A DNA stretch of 64,000 nucleotides from positions 372,001 through 436,000 of the forward strand of contig NZ_JAMZEA010000004.1 in NCBI RefSeq assembly GCF_024172125.1. Direction: 5' to 3'. The translations under genes were made by a program, and so were the position numbers. Under the pieces are notes generated by a model. That model did not search any database. It was given only the letters and a program-made list of their open reading frames with translations, and was not told the DNA's origin. Every line of letters starts with the position of its first letter. The first letter of the stretch is position 1. This DNA comes from Actinomadura rupiterrae. Its GTDB lineage: Bacteria; Actinomycetota; Actinomycetes; Streptosporangiales; Streptosporangiaceae. Positions 16,710 to 25,004 of this stretch are shown here, piece by piece.

Positions 16710-17000
16710 TCAGCGCCAGCCGTATGAACCTCGTAAGAACTTCATTAACCGCCCGTGGGCTTCGTCGGCCCGGCGAGAAGGTCGCCCGCAACCTCGCGGG
16801 CGCTTCGACGCACGCGCTTCGCCAGTCCGGCGGGAAGTCCGCTCGCAACCTCGCGGGCGGTCGTCCGCAGCGAGGTCGGTGCGGCGGCGGGCGGCCTGGG
16901 CCTGGGCCGACTGGAGCGACGCCAGGCCCTCGGCCGCGGCGCCGAGGGTCTGCGCGACCCGCCGGACAGACCCGGTCGCGCCGTCCGGGGCGGGCCGCAT
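16710..17000 (-). CDS. Possible small gene or gene remnant running into the repeat array
   Basis: From the ATG at 17000 the first 47 codons have almost exclusively G/C in the third position and encode an Ala/Gln-rich amphipathic helix (VRRVAQTLGAAAEGLASLQS...). After residue 47 the third-position bias collapses because the frame enters 57-bp repeats and continues as an RPRGC-RTSRR repeat to residue 96. There is no ribosome site. The front part may be a small gene whose 3' end was overwritten by repeats, or an unrelated coding fragment caught in the array. I do not recognise a family. Confidence 0.25.
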   Translation of the reverse strand: MRPAPDGATGSVRRVAQTLGAAAEGLASLQSAQAQAARRRTDLAADDRPRGCERTSRRTGEARASKRPRGCGRPSRRADEAHGRLMKFLRGSYGWR

Positions 17001-17345
17001 GACGCCCGCAGCGGGGGGCGTTCGATGCACGCGGTTCGCCAACCGGGAGAGAGGTTTGCTCGTAACCGCGCCTGCGCTTCGCCGAAGGCTTCTTCGCCGG
17101 CCGGCCGGGAGGTTCGTCCGTATCCTCGCGGGCGCTTCCGCCGCATGGGCTTCACCGAAGGGGCGGAAGCTCGCTCGTAACCTCGCGGGCGCTCTGCCCA
17201 GAGGGTTCGCCGACCTGGAGGGATTGCTCGCACGCGGCGGGCGCTTGGCCGGTCCGGCGAGAAGTTCGTCCGTATCCTCGCGGGCGCTTCCGTCGTGTGG
17301 GCTTTGTCGAAGCGGCGGAAGCTCGCTCGTGCCTCGTGGGCGCTC
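16740..17345. repeat. Degenerate 57-58 bp tandem array upstream of the UbiB-like gene
   Basis: Copies centred on AACCTCGCGGGCGCTTC recur near 16790, 16848, 17120, 17177, 17275 and 17331, with more degenerate copies near 17065 and 17235. The spacing is close to 57-58 bases or combinations of that. A unique segment at about 16860-17040 interrupts the array. The array fills most of the 830-bp gap between the divergent epimerase and UbiB-like genes. Confidence 0.75.
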
Positions 17346-17503
17346 TGTCCAGGGGGCTTCGCCGAGCTGGAGGGGTTGCCTGCACCGCGCTTGTGGTTTG
17401 TCGTGGGGGGTTTGTCGGTGCGGGGGAAGTTCGTTCGTGTGGGGGAAGGGGGTCGGTCGGATGGGGGATGGGTGGGGTGGGGTGGCGGGCCTACGTTTCG
17501 ATC

Positions 17504-19471
17504 ATGGTTCTTTGGTTCAGCTACCTTGCGGGTTCCGCGCTGATCACCGGGCTGCTGGCGTTCGGCGCGCGGCGGCTGCTCAATACGCGGTTCTCGCTGC
17601 TCAGGACGGTCCTTGCGGCGGGCATCGGGGAGGCCGTGTCGAGCCCGGTGCTCAAGGGGCTGATGAGCGGGCTGGATCCGGCGCATCCGGACGTCTCGGC
17701 GACGGTGTGGTTCGGGGTGCTCGGGTGGGCGTGCGCGATGCTCGCGGCGATGATCGTGCTGGTGGTGTGGGAGGCGTTCGTCCCGACGGGGACGGTTCCT
17801 TCGCCGGTGTTCTGGGTGCGGTCGGTGCGCGCGCGAGCGGCGCGGACGCGGCGTTACTGGCAGATCAGCTGGATCTTCGTCCGGGCCGGGCTCGGGCCAT
17901 ACCTGCGCGGGCGGCAGCGGCCGGACGGGGGCGAGTCGCGGTCGCGGCTGGCGCATTCGCTGGCGGCGGCGCTCGACCGGGGCGGGGTGACGTTCGTGAA
18001 GCTCGGGCAGGTGCTGTCGACGCGGCGGGACGTCCTGCCGGAGGAGTTCGTCAGCGAGCTGGGACGGCTGCGGGACAGGGCCGCGCCGGTTCCGTGGGAG
18101 CGGATCGAGCGGGTCCTGCGGGACGAGCTGGGCGCGCCGGTCGAGGAGGTGTTCGCCGAGTTCGACCGCGAGCCGCTGGCCGCCGCTTCCGTCGCGCAGG
18201 TGCACAAAGCGCGGCTGCGGACGGGTGAGGAGGTCGTGGTGAAGGTGCAGCGGCCCGGCGTGCGGACGGTCGTGGAGCGCGACCTCGACATCGTCCGGCG
18301 GCTGGCGCGGACGGTCGACTCGCGCGCCGGCTGGGGACGCGCCATAGGCATCGTCGACCTGGCGGACGGATTCGCCATCGCGCTACGCGAGGAGCTGGAT
18401 TTCCATGTCGAGACGCGAAACATGGCGGCGGTCGCGGCCGCCTCGTCCGCGCGCGATCCGCAGGTGCGGATCCCGCGTCCGCACGAGGACCTGTGCACCG
18501 CGCGCGTCCTGGTGATGGAGCGGTTCGCCGGGACGCCGCTGAGCCAGGCGGGCCCGACGATCGCGAGCAGGGGGCTGGACCGCGTGGCGCTCGCCCGCGA
18601 CCTGCTGGACGAGATGCTGCGCCAGATCATGCTGGACGGCGTCTTCCACGCCGACCCGCATCCGGGGAACCTGCTGCTGCTCGACGACGGCCGCCTCGGC
18701 CTGATCGACTTCGGCTCGGTGGGACGGCTGGACGGTGAGCTGCGCAACTCGCTCGGCCGCATCCTGCTCGCGGTGAACCGCGCCGATCCGGTCGCGCTGA
18801 CCGACGCGCTCCTGGAGGTCACGCCGCGTCCGGACGAGTTGGACGAGCAGGCCCTCGAACGCGCGATCGGCGCGTTCATGGCGCGCCACCTCGCCGTCGG
18901 CCAGGCACCGGACGCGGCGATGTTCACCGAGCTGTTCCGCGTGATGACGCGATTCGCGCTGGCCGTCCCGGCGGAGTTCGCGGCGGTGTTCCGGGCGCTC
19001 GGGACGCTGGAGGGCGGCCTGACCGAACTCGCGCCAGGCTTCGACATGGTCGGCGAGGCGCGCGCGTTCGGCGGGACGCACCTCGCCGAGCGGCTGCATC
19101 CCGGCGCGCTGAAGGACGCGGCGGCGGGCGAGCTGATCGCGCTGCTGCCGACCCTGCGCCGCCTCCCCCGTCGGCTGGACCGGATCACCTCGGCGATCGA
19201 GGGCGGCCGCCTCACGGTGAACGTCCGGCTGTTCGGGGACGATCGGGACCGCGCCACGGTCACCGGCCTGCTCCACCAGTTCCTGCTGACGCTGCTGGCG
19301 TCCACGGCCGGGATCATGGCCGTCCTGCTCCTCGGCCTCAAGAACGGCCCGAACATGACCGACGCGGTCACGCTCTACCAGTTCCTCGGCTACGGGATGC
19401 TCGTGATCTGCTCGATCCTAGCCCTGCGCGTCCTGGTCGGCGTCTTCCGCCCCCGCTCCCACGCCCGCTGA
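17504..19471 (+). CDS. ABC1/UbiB-family atypical kinase-like membrane protein
   Basis: The 655-residue protein carries two or three hydrophobic helices at the N-terminus (1-100), a UbiB kinase-like domain (about 130-460) and two helices at the C-terminus (about 590-650). FVKLGQVLSTRRDVLP is the family's KxGQ helix. ASVAQVH replaces the kinase Gly loop as usual, EELDFHVETRN and HADPHPGNLLLL give the catalytic loop, and LIDFGSVGRL gives the DFG. Family members are ATPases that support extraction or transport of isoprenoid quinones and other lipids. The ATG at 17504 begins where the hydrophobic segment and codon bias begin, after the repeat array; it lacks a ribosome site. The last codons belong to a repeat that continues past the stop. 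Confidence 0.88.
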   Translation: MVLWFSYLAGSALITGLLAFGARRLLNTRFSLLRTVLAAGIGEAVSSPVLKGLMSGLDPAHPDVSATVWFGVLGWACAMLAAMIVLVVWEAFVPTGTVPSPVFWVRSVRARAARTRRYWQISWIFVRAGLGPYLRGRQRPDGGESRSRLAHSLAAALDRGGVTFVKLGQVLSTRRDVLPEEFVSELGRLRDRAAPVPWERIERVLRDELGAPVEEVFAEFDREPLAAASVAQVHKARLRTGEEVVVKVQRPGVRTVVERDLDIVRRLARTVDSRAGWGRAIGIVDLADGFAIALREELDFHVETRNMAAVAAASSARDPQVRIPRPHEDLCTARVLVMERFAGTPLSQAGPTIASRGLDRVALARDLLDEMLRQIMLDGVFHADPHPGNLLLLDDGRLGLIDFGSVGRLDGELRNSLGRILLAVNRADPVALTDALLEVTPRPDELDEQALERAIGAFMARHLAVGQAPDAAMFTELFRVMTRFALAVPAEFAAVFRALGTLEGGLTELAPGFDMVGEARAFGGTHLAERLHPGALKDAAAGELIALLPTLRRLPRRLDRITSAIEGGRLTVNVRLFGDDRDRATVTGLLHQFLLTLLASTAGIMAVLLLGLKNGPNMTDAVTLYQFLGYGMLVICSILALRVLVGVFRPRSHAR

Positions 19472-19566
19472 CCCGACCCTGCCTCCGCTCCCACGCCCGC
19501 TGACCCCGCCTCTACGCCCCCGCTCACACGCCCCGCCCCCGCCCGCGCGCCCACGTCCGCTGACCT
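19453..19566. repeat. Stop-codon-spanning repeat at the UbiB-like gene 3' end
   Basis: The last codons and TGA (CCGCTCCCACGCCCGCTGAC, from 19453) recur exactly at 19485, a 32-bp period. More degenerate copies appear around 19518 and 19545 (CGCCCACGTCCGCTGACCTC). Confidence 0.8.
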
Positions 19567-19722
19567 CGATCGGGCTCGCGTCCACCGGCTTCGGCCCGAA
19601 GGCACGCTCGCAGGTTTCGGTGGCGGGGCACGCCCCGGGTTTCGGCCCGCAGGCACGTCCCCGGCTTTGGCCCCACGGGCACGTCCGGCTGCTTCGGGCC
19701 GGACGGGGTGCGGTACGGGATT

Positions 19723-20805
19723 TCAGAGGGCGTGGGAGCGGCGGAGGCGGCGGGCGGCCACGACGCCGAACGGGACGGGCGCCCAGAAGGTGACGGCGCG
19801 GAACAGCAGGACGCCCTGGACGGCGGCGGTTCCCGCGATTCCGGTCGCGACGAGTGCGCCGATCAGGGCGGCCTCGTTCGCGCCCGTCCCGGCCGGGAGC
19901 GGGACGGCTGTACCGGCGGCGTTGCCGACCATGTAGACGAGCAGCAGCGTTCCGGCGTGCCGGAATCCGGGGCCGCCGGGCGCGGCGATCACGCTGACCG
20001 CGAAGGCGGTGCCGAGCGCGAGCGGCGTGCCCAGGGTCGCGAGCAGCAGCGTCACGCAGGCGCGCGGACGGTGCCGGAGCTCGGTGGCCTGGTGGACGGC
20101 GTCCCCGACCGCCCGCCGAACGCGTCGCCGCAGGCCGGCGAACCGTCCGTCCGGGGCGGAGCGGCGGCGCGCCACGAACGTCGCGGTCGTCGCGCCCAGC
20201 ACCACCACCGCAAGCCCCGCAGCGGACGAGTCGGACACCCGCACGTGCCGCAGGTGCGAACCGAGCGCGGACGGGTTCGGCAGATGCCCCGCGCCTAGGG
20301 CGAAGAAGAGTCCGAGGCTGGAGAGGGCGCCCGCGAGGCGGGTCAGGCCGACGGCTGCGACGGCCTCGGCACCGGTGTGTCCGCGCCGGTTCAGGTACCG
20401 GCTGAGGACGGCGAGGCTGCCGATCCCGGCGGGGACGAGCCGGCTCGCCGCGGCGGCGGCGATCTGCACGGCGAACGTCTCGCCCTTGGGCAGCGGGCGT
20501 CCGGACGCCGAGCGCAGCGCCTTCGCCGTGCAGGCGTAGTGCGTGACGGTCAGGAACACCAGCAGCGGGACGACGGCCCAGGGCACGCCGTCGAGACCGC
20601 CGAGGGCGTCGCGTCCCCATCCGCCGAGGATGTCGAGGGCGCCGTCGTCGGCGTAGGGCGCGTCGGCGGCGACGGCCGCGACGGCGCAGGCCGCGGCGGT
20701 CGCCATCAGCAGGCACCAGGGCCACATCCAGAGGGCTGCGGTCCGGACACCCGAACGTCGCCACTCCTCGATGTCGACGTTGGCGGGAACCTCGGTTCTC
20801 GTCAT
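19723..20805 (-). CDS. UPF0104 / lysylphosphatidylglycerol-synthase-type transmembrane protein
   Basis: The 360-residue protein has eight or so hydrophobic helices. PAGIGSLAVLSRYLNRRGHTGAEA and MVGNAAGTAVPLPAGTGANEAALI are characteristic of the LPG-synthase transmembrane (AglD2-like) family. Members flip or transfer lipid-linked molecules, but most stand-alone versions have no assigned substrate. It is 47 bases downstream of the PAP2 gene and probably cotranscribed. An alternative GTG start lies at 20823. The gene converges with the UbiB-like gene. Confidence 0.8.
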   Translation of the reverse strand: MTRTEVPANVDIEEWRRSGVRTAALWMWPWCLLMATAAACAVAAVAADAPYADDGALDILGGWGRDALGGLDGVPWAVVPLLVFLTVTHYACTAKALRSASGRPLPKGETFAVQIAAAAASRLVPAGIGSLAVLSRYLNRRGHTGAEAVAAVGLTRLAGALSSLGLFFALGAGHLPNPSALGSHLRHVRVSDSSAAGLAVVVLGATTATFVARRRSAPDGRFAGLRRRVRRAVGDAVHQATELRHRPRACVTLLLATLGTPLALGTAFAVSVIAAPGGPGFRHAGTLLLVYMVGNAAGTAVPLPAGTGANEAALIGALVATGIAGTAAVQGVLLFRAVTFWAPVPFGVVAARRLRRSHAL

Positions 20806-20852
20806 GAGGCCGATGGTAAGCACACGACGGTTATGGGTGCGTTATACGGAAG

Positions 20853-21560
20853 TCACTCTTGGGCGTCTTGCACCGTTCGTGAAGGAGGCGGAGGGACGCG
20901 GCGCCAGGGCAGCGTCCAGACCAGCCCGCCCACCGTGAGGACGAGGAGCCAGCCGCCGAGGACGTCCGTCGGCCAATGGACGCCGAGATAGATCCGGCTG
21001 AGACCGACCAGGACGGCCCAGAGGGCGGCGATCGCCACGACCGCGGCACGCGCCGCCGTCCCGCGCAAGGTCAGGACCGCCGCGCCGGCGACCAGCAGGG
21101 CGGCCGTCGCCGACGTCGTGGCATGTCCGGACGGAAACGACAAACCGGACGGATGGCTCACCCAGTCCGCGCGCGGCGGCCGCGGCCTTGCGATCCACTC
21201 CATCACCCAATACCGGACGATCTGGACGACCAGGAGCAGCAGCAGCCCCTCCACACCCCGCCAAACCCGCCAAACCCATCCGGACCTGGCCAGAACACGT
21301 CCCGCGACGACCCCCGACCCGACCGCCAGCAGGTAGGGGACAAGGCCGGTTCCGGTGTCGGTGACGACCGTCGCGGCCGTCCGCATCGCCGCCGGACGAT
21401 GCGCCACACACCAGTCATGCAGCCACAGATCCCCCGGCAGCGTCCGCCCGTCCCGCAGCACGACGGTCACGGCGAGCGCGGCGAACAGCAGCGCCGCCAC
21501 GCCCCCGGCGATCGTCCACCATCCCCAGTCGCCGGGCCGGTCCTCCCGTGTGGATCTCAT
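20853..21560 (-). CDS. PAP2-family phosphatase
   Basis: Six hydrophobic helices carry the three phosphatase motifs in order: RPRPPRADW (motif 1), SFPSGHATTSA (motif 2, with the His acid) and SRIYLGVHWPTDVLGG (motif 3, with the catalytic His). In bacteria such enzymes dephosphorylate lipid phosphates such as undecaprenyl diphosphate or phosphatidic acid at the outer membrane face. GGGAG sits directly before the ATG. It is likely the first gene of a pair with the UPF0104 protein, which suggests a shared role in lipid-carrier or phospholipid metabolism. Confidence 0.88.
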   Translation of the reverse strand: MRSTREDRPGDWGWWTIAGGVAALLFAALAVTVVLRDGRTLPGDLWLHDWCVAHRPAAMRTAATVVTDTGTGLVPYLLAVGSGVVAGRVLARSGWVWRVWRGVEGLLLLLVVQIVRYWVMEWIARPRPPRADWVSHPSGLSFPSGHATTSATAALLVAGAAVLTLRGTAARAAVVAIAALWAVLVGLSRIYLGVHWPTDVLGGWLLVLTVGGLVWTLPWRRVPPPPSRTVQDAQE

Positions 21561-21654
21561 CTCCCAGGGAGTATCCGACCGAAACCGCCATCCGCACCAC
21601 CAACACGCCTTGCCCGCCCCCGGAACGAGGACGGGCGACCAGGCAGGAGGTGGT

Positions 21655-22881
21655 TCAGTAAGCCTTGAGGGTCAGCGAGTTGACGATCTCGCCGAAGTCC
21701 TGGAAGTCGATGACCTCATCGGGGTGCCCGACCGCGGCCTGGTCCGGGTGTCCGGCGGCGTCGGCGTCGGCGTCGGTCTCGGACGTCATGGCGGCGGCCT
21801 GCTGGGCTTCCACGCGCGCCTTGTTCGTGAGGGCGAGCTCCTGGTTGGCGGAGACGTAGTCGCGCAGCTCGCGCTCGTAGGCATCGAAGGCCTTCCGGTG
21901 GTTGCCGTCCGCCTCCTTCAGCTCGCCCGCCAGGACGTACGCGCCGACCATCGCCATCGACGTGCCCTGCCCCGAGAGCGGCGAGCCGCAGTACCCGGCG
22001 TCGCCCAGTAGGACGACCCGTCCGGACGACCAGGAGTCCATGTGCACCTGCGCCATCGCGTCGAAGTGGAAGTCCGGCGCGTCCTTCATCGTCTCCAGCA
22101 GGCGCGGCAGCTCCCAGCCGCCGCCCGCGAGCCGCTCGGCCAGCAGCCGCTGCTGCTCGGAGGTGTCGCGGTAGTCGTAGTCGAGCGGCTCGGGCGCCTC
22201 GAAGCCCAGGTAGACGCGGACCTCCCGGTTGTCCCGGACGCTCATCGCGCCGCCTCCCCACGAGCTGCCCGGGACCTGGTGGAAGACCTGCCACTCGTCC
22301 AGGCCGAGGAAGTTCGGCGCGGTCCAGACTCCGAGGTAGGTGCCGAGGTGGGTGATGAAGGCGTCCTCCGGGCCGAAGGCCAGCCGGCGGGTGTTGGAGT
22401 GCAGGCCGTCCGCGCCGACGACCAGGTCGAAGTCGCGCTGGAGACCGGACGCGAAGTAGACGCGCACGCGGTCCGCGTCCTGCTCCAGGCCCGCGATCGA
22501 GTCGCCGTACAGGTACTCGACGCGGTCACCGGCCGCCTCGGCGAGGATCCGGGACAGGTCGTCCCGCAGGATCTCGACGTCCGGGCTGTCCAGGTCGCCG
22601 CCGGTGATCGTGCGCTCCTCGCTGCGGAACAGCTCGTTGCCCTCGGCGTCCACCATCGACATGCCGCGCATCCGGACCCGCGCCGCCCTGATGTCGTCCA
22701 GGACGCCCATCCGCTCGGCGACCTCCAGCGCCGGTCCGCGGACGTCGATCGCCTGGCCGCCGGGGCGCGGGCCGTCCGAGATCTCCACGATCGTGACGTC
22801 GAACCCGTACCGGGTCAGCCAGTAGGCCAGGGCCGGTCCGCCGATGCTCGCACCCGAGATCAGCACGCTGGTGTTCTCCAT
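21655..22881 (-). CDS. FAD-dependent monooxygenase (PHBH-fold, TetX/UbiH-like)
   Basis: VLISGASIGGPALAYWL is the N-terminal dinucleotide-binding motif, followed by VEISDGPRPGG. DLVVGADGLHSNTR is the DG motif and VVLLGDAGYCGSPLSGQG the GD motif, so both FAD-contacting signatures are intact. The 408-residue length is slightly above the family norm because of a C-terminal acidic tail with two GHPD repeats. The family hydroxylates small aromatic or polycyclic compounds and includes drug-modifying enzymes. The substrate is unknown. The ATG at 22881 fits the start of the Rossmann fold; upstream codons are non-coding in character. Confidence 0.85.
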   Translation of the reverse strand: MENTSVLISGASIGGPALAYWLTRYGFDVTIVEISDGPRPGGQAIDVRGPALEVAERMGVLDDIRAARVRMRGMSMVDAEGNELFRSEERTITGGDLDSPDVEILRDDLSRILAEAAGDRVEYLYGDSIAGLEQDADRVRVYFASGLQRDFDLVVGADGLHSNTRRLAFGPEDAFITHLGTYLGVWTAPNFLGLDEWQVFHQVPGSSWGGGAMSVRDNREVRVYLGFEAPEPLDYDYRDTSEQQRLLAERLAGGGWELPRLLETMKDAPDFHFDAMAQVHMDSWSSGRVVLLGDAGYCGSPLSGQGTSMAMVGAYVLAGELKEADGNHRKAFDAYERELRDYVSANQELALTNKARVEAQQAAAMTSETDADADAAGHPDQAAVGHPDEVIDFQDFGEIVNSLTLKAY

Positions 22882-23070
22882 GGTCCCGCTCCATCCGCTC
22901 GGTTCGCGTTTGCGTGACCTCAGAGTCGGGGCGGGTGCTGACCGTCCACGTACCGCCCGCTGACCACCCGCGCACCGCGGAGGAAGGGACGCGCGCAGGC
23001 GCGCAGAAGGCAAGGCGCGCACGCGCGCGGGAAGCGCGGCGCGCGCGGGAAGCGCGGCGCGGAGGGCGGG

Positions 23071-24033
23071 TCAGCTCTGGACGGGGGCCTCGCCGCGCTG
23101 CTGCGACGTCCAGGAACGGGAGGAGGCGGACTGCGCATCGCGGACCTGGCGGTGGCGGGCGATGCGCGGCGGCAGCGGCTCGTGCCGCGGGAAGAGGACG
23201 ACGGCCAGCGCGGGCAGCAGAGCCCCGGCGAGCCGGGTCGCCAGCGGGACGGGAGCGGTAGGCCACGGCTCGGCGTACAGCCAGGTCGCGGCGATCAGCA
23301 GGTGGATCTTCGCGGTGACCGTCGTGACCGTCACCAGGACGATCATCCGGCAGTGCTGCAGCCCCACGGTCGCGAGCCCCAGGCCGAGGCCACCCGCCAC
23401 GACGAACAGGACGGCCTCGACGATGCCCGGCCCGGTGTGGTGGGCAAGCCGCAGGGCGAAGCCCAGGCCCGCCGCTTCGGCCGCCCCCAGGAAGATCCCG
23501 GCGCCCATGCCGTAGGCGACGCCGGTCTGGCGGCGCGCGTGGCGTCCCTGCGAGGTCCGGTCGCGGGTGCAGAACAGCCAGCCCGGCAGCAGCACGGACG
23601 GCGCGGCGACCAGGCCGAGCTGCCAGGCGGCCGGGTCGCCCTGGCGGGCCGGGGCCGACGTCAGCCCCTGCGCCATCGAGAACGAGACGGCGGCCATCCC
23701 GGCGACGGTCAGCGCGAGCGCGAGCCACTCGCGGACGGTCGGCCGCTCCCCGAGGCGTCCGGCGGCGATGCCCAGCAGCAGCGCCAGGGCGACACCGAAC
23801 GCGGGCAGGGACGCGGCGACCGGGAGGCGGAGCAGAGCGGTGTCGCCAAGGGCGAAACCGGCACCGAGAAGGAGCAGTCCGAGCAGCCAGCGGGGGCTTC
23901 GCGAGACCTCGGCCATCACCAGGACGGGCCGGCGGCCGGACAGCGGCGCCATTCCCGCGGAGGCCGAACGGAACAGGACGAATGCGACGACGTAGACCGC
24001 CTGCGCGGCGCAGGCCGGGAGCACGGGTTGCAT
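23071..24033 (-). CDS. EamA/DMT-type ten-helix membrane transporter
   Basis: About nine to ten hydrophobic segments in two inverted halves, each starting near QAVYVVAFVLFRSASAGM and GVAYGMGAGIFLGAAEA, fit the drug/metabolite transporter superfamily. The 320-residue length is typical. GGAG precedes the ATG. The C-terminal 35 residues are cytoplasmic and basic/Ser-rich. The 190 bases between this gene and the monooxygenase gene hold a GC-rich low-complexity run (GCGCGCGGGAAGCGCGGC repeated at 23025-23065). Substrate is unknown. Confidence 0.7.
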   Translation of the reverse strand: MQPVLPACAAQAVYVVAFVLFRSASAGMAPLSGRRPVLVMAEVSRSPRWLLGLLLLGAGFALGDTALLRLPVAASLPAFGVALALLLGIAAGRLGERPTVREWLALALTVAGMAAVSFSMAQGLTSAPARQGDPAAWQLGLVAAPSVLLPGWLFCTRDRTSQGRHARRQTGVAYGMGAGIFLGAAEAAGLGFALRLAHHTGPGIVEAVLFVVAGGLGLGLATVGLQHCRMIVLVTVTTVTAKIHLLIAATWLYAEPWPTAPVPLATRLAGALLPALAVVLFPRHEPLPPRIARHRQVRDAQSASSRSWTSQQRGEAPVQS

Positions 24034-24406
24034 GACGCGACTCCGGGGTGGGATTCACGGAACTGCGATCGTGACACGCCCGTGACGTCCCGCGAATCGT
24101 CGGCGGGGACGGAGATTTCCGCGTTCTTGAGCACCCGTTGAGTACCCCGCCGCCGCGGTGTCGGCGCACGTCGCGGGGGTGCGCGCGGGTGCCGTACCGG
24201 CGGGTTCCGGCCCGTTGTCCTGCGCGGCGCCGGGCTTCCGGCCTATCTTGGAGCGGTCCCCGCCGGGACTCGCACCGAGGACCCGGCACCGGCCCGGCCC
24301 GCCCACCAGGCGGCCGCGGCCACTCCCGGGGGCAGGCGAGACACCCGACCGGAACAGGTCAAGACCAAGTCTCGTGGCGTCTTGCCCGGTCACGCACCGG
24401 AGGTGA

Positions 24407-24451
24407 ATGATTGCGATGCGTCTCCGCTCTCACAGTGTGGTGATCCAGTGA
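24407..24451 (+). CDS. 14-codon open frame with a strong ribosome site (possible leader peptide)
   Basis: ATG follows GGAGGTGA, the best ribosome site in this region, and encodes MIAMRLRSHSVVIQ before TGA. It ends 61 bases before the HATPase gene. The sequence has no run of one amino acid that would mark a classical attenuator. It may be a translated leader or a decayed start. I found no longer frame that could use this ribosome site. Confidence 0.35.
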   Translation: MIAMRLRSHSVVIQ

Positions 24452-24512
24452 CACTCGGCACAACGGCATCGGCTCCCCGCCCGTCCGGCCCCGTCGACAT
24501 CGGCCGCGGGTC

Positions 24513-24920
24513 GTGACCGGCGTGATGCAGCTCCTCGGCGACGAGCTCGTCCTGACCGGCGGACGGACGGAGGGGCAGGCCGCGCGGCGCACCGTCCGCG
24601 AGCGCGCGGCGAAGCTCATCGACGACCCGTCGCTGCTCGACGACGTCGAGCTGATGGGGGCCGAGGCGATAGCGAACGCGGTGCTGCACGGCACCGGACC
24701 GATCCGGGTCCGGATCGCGGCGGACGGCAAGCGGCTGCGGGTCGCGGTCCGCGACGGCGGCCCCGCCCGGCACCCCGACGACGAGCAGGGCACCGACCGC
24801 ATCGACCACGGCCGCGGCCTCGGCGTCATCGACGTCCTCGCCGCCGAGTGGGGCCTGGAGCAGTCCCCGACCGGTACCCACCTGTGGTTCGACGTCGACC
24901 TCCCCGGCCCGCCCGGCTGA
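24513..24920 (+). CDS. HATPase_c anti-sigma-factor-like regulator (RsbW type)
   Basis: The 135-residue protein is a single GHKL ATPase domain. The N box is EAIANAVLHG (about 50-59), G1 is VAVRDGGPARHP and G2 is DHGRGLGVIDVLA. Such short domains in actinomycetes usually bind sigma factors or anti-anti-sigma proteins and act as Ser kinases. A STAS partner is not nearby. Starts at GTG 24513 or ATG 24525 are both possible and neither has a good ribosome site. The last codons and stop begin a 21-bp tandem repeat. Confidence 0.8.
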   Translation: MTGVMQLLGDELVLTGGRTEGQAARRTVRERAAKLIDDPSLLDDVELMGAEAIANAVLHGTGPIRVRIAADGKRLRVAVRDGGPARHPDDEQGTDRIDHGRGLGVIDVLAAEWGLEQSPTGTHLWFDVDLPGPPG

Positions 24921-24985
24921 GGCCCCGGCCCGCCCGGCTGAGCCCCCGGCCCGTCCGGCTGAGGTCCGGTCCCGTCCGGCTGAGG
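24902..24985. repeat. 21-bp tandem repeat spanning the HATPase stop codon
   Basis: Four consecutive 21-bp units start at 24902, 24923, 24944 and 24965 (CCCCGGCCCGCCCGGCTGAG as consensus start). Unit 1 holds the last codons and the TGA; a fifth unit decays after 24986. Every unit keeps a CTGAG. Confidence 0.92.
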
Positions 24986-25004
24986 TCCCGGCTGGGCTCC
25001 CGGG

